Shown one piece after another: positions 8,701 through 17,115 of a stretch of DNA of 35,406 bases. The position numbers and the translations under genes are program-made. The notes beneath the pieces are model-generated. The model saw only the letters and a list, made by a program, of their open reading frames with translations, was not told the DNA's origin and searched no databases. Source of the DNA: JANNRA01 sp031401035 (GTDB taxonomy: Bacteria; Desulfobacterota; Binatia; HRBIN30; CADEER01); contig JANNRA010000044.1 of NCBI GenBank assembly GCA_031401035.1, positions 1 through 35,406 of the forward strand. The letters are read 5' to 3'. Position 1 is the stretch's first letter; each line of letters starts with the position of its first letter.

Positions 8701-9973
8701 GCAGGAGCAGGAGTTTGAACGTCGCGCCACGCTGGCGCGCGAACTCGCGCAGCGACCGTTCGACGTAGCGGCGCAGAGGCACCGTTCCTGTCGGTGCAAC
8801 CCCGCGCGACCAGCCGACGGCGCCACGCCGCCAGTCGCGCTCGGGGCCGACGCCGGCGAGGGCCAGCATCCACGTCACGGCGCGGTGGCGAATGATCGTC
8901 TCGGTCGCTGCGTCGAGGCGCACGCCGGCGAGCCGCGCCAGGTCTCCCTGCGGGCCGCTCGCCATGACCCGCCAGCCGGCCGAGGTCGCCGCCTGCGTGG
9001 CGAGGGTGAAGTCGACCATGAAGGTAATGTCGTCCTCGCCTGGTGCATCGAACAGGCTGCGTCCAGATCTCGGTGGCCCCGCGAAGGCTTTTCGCGCCTC
9101 GGGTGCGCGCAGGTGGAAGGCGCGTGCGTTGCCGTAATCGACCCACAGTGCTTCGGCCCGCGCATAGCAGCGAGCGGTGTTGGCAAGCAGCGTCGCCATG
9201 CGCGGCGCGACGAACACGGGCGGACGGTCGCGGCGGCCATTGAGCAGCTCCGGATAGTACTGCGTCACGAACGCAGCCAGGGCCGGCCGCGAGGCCAGCG
9301 GCAGCGACGACTCGCGCCAGCGCACCCGCCGCCGCGTCGCCGGGGCCCCCATGGCCCGGGCCAGGGCGACGCGCGTCAGGTTCCGGCCGGCCAGCGTCGC
9401 GGCAACGCCGCCCACTCGCGGCTCGCCGCCGGACCCAACCAGCAGCTTCTCGTGCGGCAGGCAGTCCAGGACTTCGTTGGCGATGATCAGGCCGGCCGGT
9501 CCGAAGCGGCGCCGCGGCGGCCGCTGTGCCAGGTCAGCATCGACCCAGGTCACGCGACCGGCCAGCGGCCCGAGCTGCAGGCGTTGACGCACAGCCAGCG
9601 CTTGGCTGCGCTCGACGATCCGGTAGCGCGTCGCGGCGGCGAAGCGCCGCCAGGTCGCAGCGCGCCCCGCGCGCGCCTCGATCCACAGCAACGTATCGAG
9701 GCACAGCTGGCCGTTGCCGGCGCCGAGCTCGCCGATTTCGAAACCTTCCGGGCGGCCCAGGCGGCGCCAGGTGCGGAACGCGAGACCGGCGACCATGCGG
9801 CCGAAAAAGGGCGACAGGGCGAGCGGGTAGGTGTCGTAGTGTCCGCCCTCGCCGAAGCGAACCGCACCGGTGCTGTAGTAGCCCCAGGTGGGGTGGAAGA
9901 GGGCGTCGTCGACGAACTCGCCGTAGGTCAGGGCAGGCTCGGCGCGACGAGTGCGGTGCGGCGCAGATCGCAT
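8693..9973 (-). CDS. SAM-dependent methyltransferase, MidA/NDUFAF7 family
   Basis: A 426-aa protein of the MidA/NDUFAF7 (Methyltransf_28, former DUF185) family. Its mitochondrial members methylate an arginine of a respiratory complex I subunit; bacterial roles are less certain. The N-terminal signature TYGEFVDDALFHPTWGYY occupies residues 16-33. The SAM-binding motif I, FEIGELGAGNGQL, is at 78-90, and IIANEVLDCLP around 160-175 matches the family's NE-(V/L)-(L/F)-D-x-xP motif. Length matches the family. ATG 9973 is preceded by a weak AGGCGG. The gene is convergent with the secreted-protein gene (6 bp between stops) and transcribed alone; its substrate is not indicated by context. Confidence 0.88.
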   Translation of the reverse strand: MRSAPHRTRRAEPALTYGEFVDDALFHPTWGYYSTGAVRFGEGGHYDTYPLALSPFFGRMVAGLAFRTWRRLGRPEGFEIGELGAGNGQLCLDTLLWIEARAGRAATWRRFAAATRYRIVERSQALAVRQRLQLGPLAGRVTWVDADLAQRPPRRRFGPAGLIIANEVLDCLPHEKLLVGSGGEPRVGGVAATLAGRNLTRVALARAMGAPATRRRVRWRESSLPLASRPALAAFVTQYYPELLNGRRDRPPVFVAPRMATLLANTARCYARAEALWVDYGNARAFHLRAPEARKAFAGPPRSGRSLFDAPGEDDITFMVDFTLATQAATSAGWRVMASGPQGDLARLAGVRLDAATETIIRHRAVTWMLALAGVGPERDWRRGAVGWSRGVAPTGTVPLRRYVERSLREFARQRGATFKLLLLRR

Positions 9974-10189
9974 GGCGTCAGCCGCCTAGCACGCGAGGCC
10001 GCCCACGGCGATGGTGGGACGTGCGTTGACTGATTCGGGTGCATCCGATATCGCAGGGGCGTCGAGCAGCACCGGCCCGCCGTGCGCCTCCATGCGCATG
10101 GCCTCGTGGATGTGAGTGATCCCAGCCACGGTCCTCCGAGTCTGCCGAACCGACAGGGCTGCGATCAGCGCGTAAGGAGGAAGCGCACC

Positions 10190-10366
10190 ATGGCCGAGAA
10201 AAAGGCAAAAACCGCTCAGAAGAATCCGGGCGTCGTGATGGCGAAACATGCTTGTCCGAGTTGCGGATCGGACAGCCGCGTCACCTACTTCACCGGGTTT
10301 GGGCCCCAGAAGGGGTTCTTCTGGGTGTGCGACAAGGGTTGCGGCTATATGGCCCGCACGAAGTGA
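10190..10366 (+). CDS. Small lysine-rich zinc-ribbon protein
   Basis: A 58-aa basic protein not recognised as a named family. A lysine-rich N terminus (residues 3-12) precedes a single zinc ribbon whose four likely ligands are C22-x2-C25 (ACPSCGS) and C47-x3-C51 (VCDKGCGY). The spacing resembles small rubredoxin-like or ribosomal-protein zinc ribbons. Start: the frame opens at 10082, but AAGGAGG at 10169-10175, about 14 nt upstream, and the disappearance of plausible protein character before 10190 support this ATG. The next gene, only 29 bp downstream, also encodes a small Lys-rich CxxC protein, so the two are probably cotranscribed. Nucleic-acid or ribosome binding is a reasonable guess from charge and fold, not a demonstrated function. 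Confidence 0.75.
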   Translation: MAEKKAKTAQKNPGVVMAKHACPSCGSDSRVTYFTGFGPQKGFFWVCDKGCGYMARTK

Positions 10367-10395
10367 CAGCACGCGCGACGACAGGAGACCGAGCG

Positions 10396-10755
10396 ATGGC
10401 TCGAACCGTTGGCAAGAAGGGCAAGAGCGCCTCGGGCAAGAAGAGCTACAGCGTCCTCGAGGCGAATGAGGGCGCTGAGGGTCAGGAGGACAGCGATCTT
10501 CCCAAAGACGAGGCCGGGCGGCGCAAGATCAAGCGGCAGTACGAGATGCTCCTCGGCATCCGCATCGAAAAGTTGAAGGGCCGCATCCTCAACCGCGAGC
10601 GGATCAACAAGACCATCGAGGGCGTCTACTTCATCTGCGCGGAGTGCAAGAAGGTCTGCCACAACATGGATGACGGCTTGGTGGAAGACCCCAACAACGC
10701 CTACAACCTCTGCGGCACCTGCGCCAAGGCGAAAGGTAAGGGCAAGGCCGCCTGA
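10396..10755 (+). CDS. Small lysine-rich protein with a C-terminal CxxC/CxxC zinc-binding motif
   Basis: A 119-aa protein of no family I recognise. Residues 1-18 are Lys/Gly/Ser-rich and basic, about 22-40 is acidic and probably disordered, and 41-75 is a charged helix (GRRKIKRQYEMLLGIRIEKL). The C terminus carries C81-x2-C84-x3-C88 and C106-x2-C109, consistent with one zinc site, and ends in a basic KAKGKGKAA tail. An AGGAG at 10383-10387 lies 8 nt before the ATG at 10396; longer versions of the frame overlap the preceding gene and are unlikely. It follows the 58-aa zinc-ribbon gene by 29 bp, suggesting a two-gene operon. A nucleic-acid- or ribosome-associated role is inferred from composition only. 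Confidence 0.78.
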   Translation: MARTVGKKGKSASGKKSYSVLEANEGAEGQEDSDLPKDEAGRRKIKRQYEMLLGIRIEKLKGRILNRERINKTIEGVYFICAECKKVCHNMDDGLVEDPNNAYNLCGTCAKAKGKGKAA

Positions 10756-10772
10756 TCCGCGCGCGGGTGCGT

Positions 10773-11699
10773 TCAGCCGCGGCGCCAGAGCGACGGGAGC
10801 GGGCTCTCGATCAGCACGGCGGCGCCGGTGAGTGGGTGACGGAACCCGAGTGCGACGGCGTGCAGCATCAGCCGGGCGGCCGGCGCGGCCCCGTACGCTT
10901 CATCGCCGCGCACCGGGTGGCCCGCCGCGGCGAGATGGGCACGGATCTGATGGCGCACGCCGGTGGCGATGGCGATCTCAATCAGGGTCTCCTCGCCGCG
11001 CTGCTGCAGCGGCCATATCGAGGTGAGGGCCGGACGCGCCGCGAGAGCCCGGGCGCGCCCCGGGTCGGCGCAGACGAGCATGGCGCTGGCTCGCGTCGGG
11101 TGGTGGGCGATGGGATCGCGGAGCGTGCGAGGTGTGCCGAGGGTGCCTTCGACCAGCGCGACGTAGCGCTTTTCGACGGCGCGGCGCCGGAACTGCTCGC
11201 GCAGGGCGCCCCAGGCCGCGGGCGTTCGGGCGGCCAGGAGGACGCCGGAGGTGCCGGTGTCGAGCCGATGAACGAGGCCGGCTTCGAGCGGCGTGCCGCC
11301 CGCCCCGGCCATCGCGGCATGGCGGGCGACGAGGAAGTTCGCCACCGTGTCGCGGTCGCTGGCACGCAGCGCCACCGCTGCCACACCGGGCGGTTTGTCG
11401 ACCGCGATCAGCGCTTCGTCCTCATAGAGAACGCGAAGCGCCAGCGCCGACGCTGCCGCTGGGCGCTCAGGGCCGACCGCGGCGGCGGCGATCTCCACCA
11501 CGTCGCCGGCGTGCAGACGCTGACCCTTGCGCGCCGGCCGATCGTTGACCCATACCGCGCCCGCGGCGATGATGGTGGCCGCCCGCCGCCGGCCGATCCC
11601 GGCGGCGTGCTCGGCCACAAAGCGGTCGAGCCTGACGCCGGCGGCGTCGCAGATCAGCCGCAGCACCTCCGCGGCGGGGCGATCAGGCACGGGGCGCAT
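10773..11699 (-). CDS. RluA-family pseudouridine synthase
   Basis: A 308-aa RNA-modifying enzyme that converts uridine to pseudouridine in rRNA or tRNA. An S4 RNA-binding domain covers residues about 20-75 (GVRLDRFVAEH...AGAVWVNDR). It is followed by the RluA catalytic domain with VDKPPG at 100-105 and the hallmark HRLDTGTSG, giving catalytic D147. Later motifs EKRYVALVEG, TGVRHQIRAHL and HPVRGDEAYG are all present. I take ATG 11699 as the start; the frame also allows 11726, but that would overlap the divergent gene starting at 11717. Domain order (S4 plus RluA) resembles RluC/RluD. The exact target uridine cannot be told from sequence. Confidence 0.9.
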   Translation of the reverse strand: MRPVPDRPAAEVLRLICDAAGVRLDRFVAEHAAGIGRRRAATIIAAGAVWVNDRPARKGQRLHAGDVVEIAAAAVGPERPAAASALALRVLYEDEALIAVDKPPGVAAVALRASDRDTVANFLVARHAAMAGAGGTPLEAGLVHRLDTGTSGVLLAARTPAAWGALREQFRRRAVEKRYVALVEGTLGTPRTLRDPIAHHPTRASAMLVCADPGRARALAARPALTSIWPLQQRGEETLIEIAIATGVRHQIRAHLAAAGHPVRGDEAYGAAPAARLMLHAVALGFRHPLTGAAVLIESPLPSLWRRG

Positions 11700-11716
11700 A
11701 TAAAGGATTATCGGGC

Positions 11717-12853
11717 GTGACGACAATCGATTGGCGGCGCTGGCGCGCCGAGTTCCCCTCCACCGCCGACCAGGTCCACATGAACCACGCCGGCCTGGCC
11801 CCCCTGCCGCGGCGAACGGCGGCGGCGATCCGCGCCTTCGCCGACGAGGCGGAGCGCGTTACGCCGGCGGCGTATGCCGGCTGGACGGGGCGCGTGGAGA
11901 CGGTGCGAGCAGCCGCGGCGCGGCTGCTCGGGGCGCGCCCGGCGGAGATTGCCTTCGTCCAGAACACCGCCGCGGGGCTCTCGCTCATCGCCACAGGCTT
12001 ACCCTGGCGTGACGGCGACAACGTCGTCGCGATCGCCGACGAGTACCCTTCCAACGTCTATCCGTGGTTCGGCCTGCGGCGACACGGGGTGGAGACACGC
12101 TTGGCGGCGCGCCGCGGGGTCCGGGTCGGCATCGAGGAGATCGCGGCACGGGTCGACGCACGCACCCGCGTGGTCGCGGTCAGCGCCGTCGACTGGCAAT
12201 CGGGCTTCCGCGCCGATCTCGCGGCGCTCGGCGCCTTCTGTCGGGCTCGCGACGTGCTCCTCGTCGTCGACGGGATCCAGGCACTTGGGGCGCTGCCGAT
12301 CGATGTCGTGGCGAGCGGCATCGACTGCCTGGCGGCCGGCGGCCACAAGTGGCTGCTCGCGCCGGAGGGATGCGGGCTGCTGTTCGTCGCCTCGCGCGTC
12401 CTCGACCGGCTGCAGCCGGTGCTCCTCGGCTGGAAGAGCGTCGACGATGCGGACACCTACCTGCCGTATCACTTCGACCTGCGCCGCGACGCCGCGAAGC
12501 TCGAACCTGGTACGCAGATGCATCTCGGAATCGGCGCTCTCGGTAGCTCGCTCGAACTGCTGCTCGAGATCGGCCCGCGCGCCATCGAAGCGCGCGTGCT
12601 CGAGTTGACCGACCTGCTGGCCGAGGGCCTTCGCGCCCTGGGCGCGAGCATCGTCAGCCCGCGCGATGGCGGCACCGCCTCCAGCATTCTGACATTCGTC
12701 CTCGGCGACACGGACGCGCTGCACGCGACCCTGACCGCGGCCGGTGTCGTCTGCCGACGCCGCCTCGGCGGGGTCCGGTTGGCGCCGCATTTCTACAACG
12801 ACGCGGATGATGTCGCGCGCGTGCTGGCGGCGGTGCGGGGCCACCAGGGATGA
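11717..12853 (+). CDS. Class V aminotransferase-fold PLP enzyme (cysteine desulfurase-like, no catalytic Cys loop)
   Basis: A 378-aa PLP-dependent enzyme. The Schiff-base lysine is K211 in GGHKWLLAPEG; D185 in VVDGIQALG contacts the PLP ring nitrogen. N-terminal MNHAGLAPLP matches the group's (L/M)(N/D)xAxxxPxP pattern. The GTG start at 11717 has AAAGGA (11702-11707) 9 nt upstream. The C-terminal region, in which SufS-type desulfurases carry RxGHHCA, instead reads RRLGGVRLAPHFYNDADDV, lacking the sulfur-carrying cysteine. It therefore looks more like the isopenicillin-N-epimerase-like/kynureninase-like branch than a true cysteine desulfurase. The substrate is unknown. It diverges from the pseudouridine synthase with only 17 bp between starts. 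Confidence 0.88.
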   Translation: MTTIDWRRWRAEFPSTADQVHMNHAGLAPLPRRTAAAIRAFADEAERVTPAAYAGWTGRVETVRAAAARLLGARPAEIAFVQNTAAGLSLIATGLPWRDGDNVVAIADEYPSNVYPWFGLRRHGVETRLAARRGVRVGIEEIAARVDARTRVVAVSAVDWQSGFRADLAALGAFCRARDVLLVVDGIQALGALPIDVVASGIDCLAAGGHKWLLAPEGCGLLFVASRVLDRLQPVLLGWKSVDDADTYLPYHFDLRRDAAKLEPGTQMHLGIGALGSSLELLLEIGPRAIEARVLELTDLLAEGLRALGASIVSPRDGGTASSILTFVLGDTDALHATLTAAGVVCRRRLGGVRLAPHFYNDADDVARVLAAVRGHQG

Positions 12854-12899
12854 GGGCGCCGGTTGCCTTTCGACGCCACTTCGGAGATACGCCTGCGCC

Positions 12900-13973
12900 A
12901 TGCCAACGCGCTCCCGCCGGGCCCCATGGGCCGTCGTCATGGCAGGCGGAGCGGGGACGCGATTCTGGCCGCTGAGTCGACAGCGCCACCCCAAGCAGTT
13001 CCTCTGCCTGGACGGGCCGCGGACCATGTTGCAGGAGACGGTTGCCCGCCTGCGCGGCGCGGTGCCGCCGCGGCGTGTGCTGGTGGTGGCACCACCGGCA
13101 CTGGCGGGCCTGGTGCGGCGGCAACTCCCGGCCCTGCCGGCTGAAAACCTGCTGCGCGAACCGGCGGCACGCGGCACCGCGGCGTGCCTGGCACTGGCGG
13201 CTGCGCATGTCGCGCGGCGCGATCCGCAGGGCCTGCTGGCCGTCCTCACCGCCGATCACGTCATCGCCGACCGCACCGCCTTTCGCGCCTGCCTGGCGCG
13301 TGCGTTCGACGTCGCCGCCGATGGCTGGTTGGTCACCTTCGGCATCCCGCCAACCCACCCCGAGACCGGCTACGGCTACGTCCGGCTCGGCGCGAGGATC
13401 GATCGCGCCCGTCCGGCGGCATATCGTGCGGCGGGCTTCATCGAGAAGCCCGCCGCGCGTGTGGCGCGGCGCCTGCTGGGGCGCGGCGACGCGCGCTGGA
13501 ACTCCGGCATGTTCGCCTGGCGGGTGGATGCGTTCCTCGCCGAGGTCGAGCGGCACGCCCCGCAGGTGGCGCGGGTTGTCGCGGCGCTCGCCGGGGGCGG
13601 CGGTGTCGCCGCACGGCGCGCGTACGGGCGTCTGGCGCCGGCGCCGGTCGACGTCGTGATCATGGAGCGCGCCGCGCGTATCGCCGTGGTCGAGGCCACT
13701 TTCGACTGGAGCGACGTCGGCAGCTGGGACGCAATGCCGTCGCTCTGGGGCACCGATGCGGAGGGGAACGCGCGGCGCGGCACCACTCTGTTGGTCGACT
13801 GTCGGGACTCGGTCGTTCACGCCGGGAGCCGCCTGGTCGCGGTGCTCGGGGTCGAGGGGGTGGTGGTCGTCGAGACGCCCGATGCCGTGCTCGTCTGCCC
13901 GCGCGCCCGCGCCCAGGAGGTACGCCGGATCGTCGCGGCCCTGCCGCGTGCTGGCCGGCATCGGTTGGGTTGA
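12900..13973 (+). CDS. manC: Mannose-1-phosphate guanylyltransferase (GDP-mannose pyrophosphorylase)
   Basis: A 357-aa nucleotidyltransferase that makes GDP-mannose from GTP and mannose-1-phosphate for surface glycans. The nucleotide-binding motif GGAGTRFWPLSR...PKQF spans residues 16-34. Later family motifs are TADH, GIPPTHPETGYGYV, FIEKP, WNSGMFAW and the FDWSDVGSWD block. The length fits the monofunctional form; the C-terminal phosphomannose isomerase domain of bifunctional ManC proteins is absent. ATG 12900 is chosen because the motif begins 15 residues later and a GGAG lies upstream; the open frame extends back to 12744 inside the preceding gene. It follows the aminotransferase gene by 46 bp on the same strand. 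Confidence 0.93.
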   Translation: MPTRSRRAPWAVVMAGGAGTRFWPLSRQRHPKQFLCLDGPRTMLQETVARLRGAVPPRRVLVVAPPALAGLVRRQLPALPAENLLREPAARGTAACLALAAAHVARRDPQGLLAVLTADHVIADRTAFRACLARAFDVAADGWLVTFGIPPTHPETGYGYVRLGARIDRARPAAYRAAGFIEKPAARVARRLLGRGDARWNSGMFAWRVDAFLAEVERHAPQVARVVAALAGGGGVAARRAYGRLAPAPVDVVIMERAARIAVVEATFDWSDVGSWDAMPSLWGTDAEGNARRGTTLLVDCRDSVVHAGSRLVAVLGVEGVVVVETPDAVLVCPRARAQEVRRIVAALPRAGRHRLG

Positions 13974-14014
13974 GTTGAGTCCGCGCTCGGTGGGGCGCAT
14001 GATAAGGGTCCGCC

Positions 14015-16630
14015 ATGGCTCAACCCGCCCTGCGACCAGACGATTCCGTTCCACCCTCTGCCGCGCCGCCGGTCAGGGCAGAGCCGCGTTTCAACCTCCT
14101 CGTCGAGTGGATCTGCCGGCGGCTGTTCGCCGCCATCCGCATCGCGCCGAGCACCGTCGAGCATATTCGTACCTTGGCCGCGCGCGGACCCATCGTCTAT
14201 GTCATGCGCCAGCGCTCGTGGATCGACTACCTGTTGGTCACCTTCGTGCTGAAGCGCGAAGGCTTGCCGCCGCCGCAATTTGTCAACGAGCTGCCGCTGT
14301 TCTGGGCCAGACCGCTGCCGGACATGGTGCGGGCGGTGTGGCGCTGGCTGAAGCGGACGCGTCTCTTTGGGCGCGAACTGCGCGCCTTCGCCGACCGCAG
14401 CCGCTGCCAGCGCCTCGTCGCCGCCGGCCGGCCGGTGCTGCTCTTTCTGCGCGGCCGGGTGCCGGGCGTCGGCGCGCGCCCGCGCCGAGAGCGTGCCCTC
14501 AGCGTACGCACCGGACCCGACTACCTGCGTGAGATCGTCCACCACCTCTGGGCCTCGAGTGGGCCCGAGGTATCGCTGGTGCCGGTGGCGGTGTTGCGCG
14601 GCCGCGGCATGCGCCGGAAGGAGTCGCGCCTGGCGACGGTGGTGTACAGTCTGCAGGAGATGCCGGGCGAGATCCGCCGGCTCATCTCTCTATTGTGGAA
14701 CTTGAACGACACCAGCCTCAGCGTCGGCGTCGAGGTCGGCGTGCGCCAGTTCACGCGCGAGTACCAGCGCGAGGGCGAGGAGCGCGTCGTGCGCCGGCTG
14801 ACCCGCGCGTTGCAGATCTTCCTCTATCGAGAGGAGCGCGTCGTCTGGGGGCCGATGCTGCTGCCGAAGCGCCAGGTTCGGCAGCGGGCGCTCCAGGACG
14901 AGGAGGTTCGCGGCGTCATCCGCGGTCTCGCCGCTGGTGGGCGCACGCCCGAGTCGCAGCTGTGGCGGCAGGCTGAGCGCTACTTCGGCGAGATGGCGGC
15001 GAACTTCCACGGCATCTACTTCTCCTTCTGGGAGTTTGTGTTGAACCGCATCTGGCCGAAGCTCTTCCAGGGCTTCGAGTACAGCGGGCTCGAGCGCGTC
15101 GCCGAGACCATGAAGCAGCACCCAGTCGTGCTCGTTCCCTGCCACCGCAGTCACCTCGACTACATCATCATTTCGTACCTGTTCCACATCAACTACCTCA
15201 GCCCTCCGCACATCGCGGCCGGCATCAATCTCTCGTTCTGGCCGCTCGGGTCCCTGTTTCGTGGCGCCGGCGCGTACTTCATCCGCCGCAGCTTCGAGGA
15301 CAACCCGCTCTACAAGGCCGTCTTCCGCTCTTATCTCAAGTTCCTCATCCGTGAGGGGTACACGCAGGAGTTCTTCATCGAGGGGGGGCGCAGCCGCACC
15401 GGCAAGATTCTCACCCCCAAACTCGGCATGCTGGCGGCGCTGGTCGACGCGTTTACCGAGGGGGCGCGGCGCGATCTGCAGTTCGTGCCGGTGTCGATCC
15501 ATTACGGGCGCGTGGTCGAGGAGGACGAGTACCAGCGCGAGCTCGGCGGCGCAGAGAAGGAACCCGAGTCCCTGGGCGCGCTGGTGCGGGCGCGGCGCGT
15601 TCTGCGGCGTCGCCACGGCACGGTGTCCATCACGTTCGCCGAGCCGATCTCGCTCGCCGCTCTGCTCGGCGACCGCAAGGAGGCCTTCCGGCAGCCGACC
15701 GAACCGGCGGTGATCGAGCAGAAGCGCCGCTTCGTGCAGAAGCTCGGCTTCCGCTTGCTGCGTGACGTCAATGAGGCGACGGTCGCCGGTGCTACGTCGG
15801 TGTCCGCCTCCGTGCTGCTCGGCCTGCCGAATCCCGCCTGCCGAATGGAGGAGTTCGTCGTGCGCGCCCAAGCACTGGCGCGTTTCCTCCGTGCGCGCGG
15901 GGCGCGATTCACCGCCTCGCTGGAGCGCAACGTCGAGAACGAGTTCCGCGAGAATCTCGCGTTCCTCGAAAATGGCGGCTTGGTGCAACGGGTGGCGGGC
16001 GAGGGCGCGGGGGTGATCCACGTGCCGCCCGAGCGGCGCCTGGCGCTCGATTTCTACAAGAACAACGCCATCCATTTCTTTCTGCTTCCGGCGTTGGCGC
16101 TCGACGCGCTCGGGCGCGGCCTGCACGGGGCGGCCCTTCAGGATGACGTGGCGTGGTGGCTCGACCTGTTTCGGTGGGAGTTTCCGCTGCCGGAGCGGCA
16201 GGATCTCGGCGCCAATCTCGAGCGGGTGGACGCCTACCTGCGTGGCGAGGGCGCGCTCGGCGACGACGGGGCGCTGGATGCGTCGCACCCATTCGTCATG
16301 ACCGTCGGCGTGCTGCTCGACAGCTTCCGCGAAGCATACTGGATCGTGGCGCAGGCGTTGCTCGAGCTGCCGGAGGAGGGGACGCCGCGTAAGGCCCTGC
16401 TCGACCGAACCCACAAGCGCTACCGTGCCGGCCTGCTGCTTGGGGAAGTGCACAAGCCGGAAGGAAACTCCTCGGTAATCATCGACAATGCACTCAGCCG
16501 GTTTGCCGAACTGGAAAGCGTCACGGTGCGGGCTGGCAAGGGCAAGGAGAAGCAGGTCGAGCGCGGTGGGCGCTTCCCGGAGCTGCCGGCGCTGGCGGCC
16601 CGCATCGGCGTTGGCGTCGTTACCGGCTGA
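14015..16630 (+). CDS. plsB: Glycerol-3-phosphate 1-O-acyltransferase, long PlsB type
   Basis: A membrane-associated enzyme acylating sn-glycerol-3-phosphate, the first step of phospholipid synthesis. The 871-aa protein is longer than E. coli PlsB (about 807 aa). Acyltransferase block I HRSHLD is at 377-382 (His377 and Asp382 catalytic), followed by PPHIAAGINL, FRGAGAYFIRR and block III EGGRSRTG (456-463). The glycerol-3-phosphate-binding IPVS-like block corresponds to FVPVSIHYG. The N-terminal 290 residues carry the degenerate domain also seen in E. coli PlsB (IVYVMRQRSWIDYLL, LVPVAVLRGR). Catalytic residues sit about 71 positions further along than in E. coli, so the extra length is N-terminal. 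ATG 14015 has AAGGG 8 nt upstream. Confidence 0.95.
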   Translation: MAQPALRPDDSVPPSAAPPVRAEPRFNLLVEWICRRLFAAIRIAPSTVEHIRTLAARGPIVYVMRQRSWIDYLLVTFVLKREGLPPPQFVNELPLFWARPLPDMVRAVWRWLKRTRLFGRELRAFADRSRCQRLVAAGRPVLLFLRGRVPGVGARPRRERALSVRTGPDYLREIVHHLWASSGPEVSLVPVAVLRGRGMRRKESRLATVVYSLQEMPGEIRRLISLLWNLNDTSLSVGVEVGVRQFTREYQREGEERVVRRLTRALQIFLYREERVVWGPMLLPKRQVRQRALQDEEVRGVIRGLAAGGRTPESQLWRQAERYFGEMAANFHGIYFSFWEFVLNRIWPKLFQGFEYSGLERVAETMKQHPVVLVPCHRSHLDYIIISYLFHINYLSPPHIAAGINLSFWPLGSLFRGAGAYFIRRSFEDNPLYKAVFRSYLKFLIREGYTQEFFIEGGRSRTGKILTPKLGMLAALVDAFTEGARRDLQFVPVSIHYGRVVEEDEYQRELGGAEKEPESLGALVRARRVLRRRHGTVSITFAEPISLAALLGDRKEAFRQPTEPAVIEQKRRFVQKLGFRLLRDVNEATVAGATSVSASVLLGLPNPACRMEEFVVRAQALARFLRARGARFTASLERNVENEFRENLAFLENGGLVQRVAGEGAGVIHVPPERRLALDFYKNNAIHFFLLPALALDALGRGLHGAALQDDVAWWLDLFRWEFPLPERQDLGANLERVDAYLRGEGALGDDGALDASHPFVMTVGVLLDSFREAYWIVAQALLELPEEGTPRKALLDRTHKRYRAGLLLGEVHKPEGNSSVIIDNALSRFAELESVTVRAGKGKEKQVERGGRFPELPALAARIGVGVVTG

Positions 16631-16686
16631 GCGCGGGGGTTGGGCCCGGCCACCTCCCAAGTCGGGCACCTTGGCGCCGGTTCGCG

Positions 16687-17115
16687 TTGACTCGACCAGC
16701 AGCGCGGGAGCGGGTGCGTGGGCGCGACGCGCATTGGTCCAGTCTCGGCGCTCCCGCCCCTGCGCCGTGGGCGGTGCTCTCGCGGCGAGGCGCGACACAG
16801 GGCAAGCCGTTCGGGGAGGTTCGCTGCGACGTGCATCCCTGGATGCACGGCTGGGTGGTGGTTCAGGACCACCCGTACTCGGCCGTGAGCGACGCACGGG
16901 GGGATTTTTCCCTCTCCGATGTGCCGCCCGGAGACTACGAACTGCACGTCTGGCACGAGACGCCCGGCGAGCATGTGCAGCCGATCACCATCACCGGCGG
17001 AGGCGATGTCTTTCGTCCGATCGCATTGCGGCCCAGGTCAGTTTATCGTTGCGCCCTGCCCCCCGGTTGCGCCGCGCCGCCGACTCGAACAAGATGCGGC
17101 TGGTTTCGCTCATGA
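16687..17115 (+). pseudogene. 5'-truncated fragment of a cupredoxin-like / carboxypeptidase-regulatory-like secreted protein
   Basis: Only the C-terminal half of a recognisable domain is present. It begins near 16800 with GEVRCDVHPWMHGWVVVQDHP and continues with AVSDARGDFSLSDVPPGDYELHVWHE (given here in parts: CDVHPWM, DHPYSAVSD, DVPPGDYEL, VWHETPGE). Such proteins usually have about 130 more residues, including a signal peptide and a first beta-sandwich; here the upstream part is unrelated sequence with no credible start. The family commonly accompanies cytochrome oxidase genes, and this fragment lies immediately before CtaB. Its stop overlaps an internal ATG of ctaB. I read it as a remnant of the oxidase locus. 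A short functional protein from a rare start codon is not excluded. Confidence 0.55.

Noticed and set aside
14690..16897. A 735-codon minus-strand frame opposite plsB
   Set aside because: Antisense shadow of an unmistakable PlsB coding sequence.
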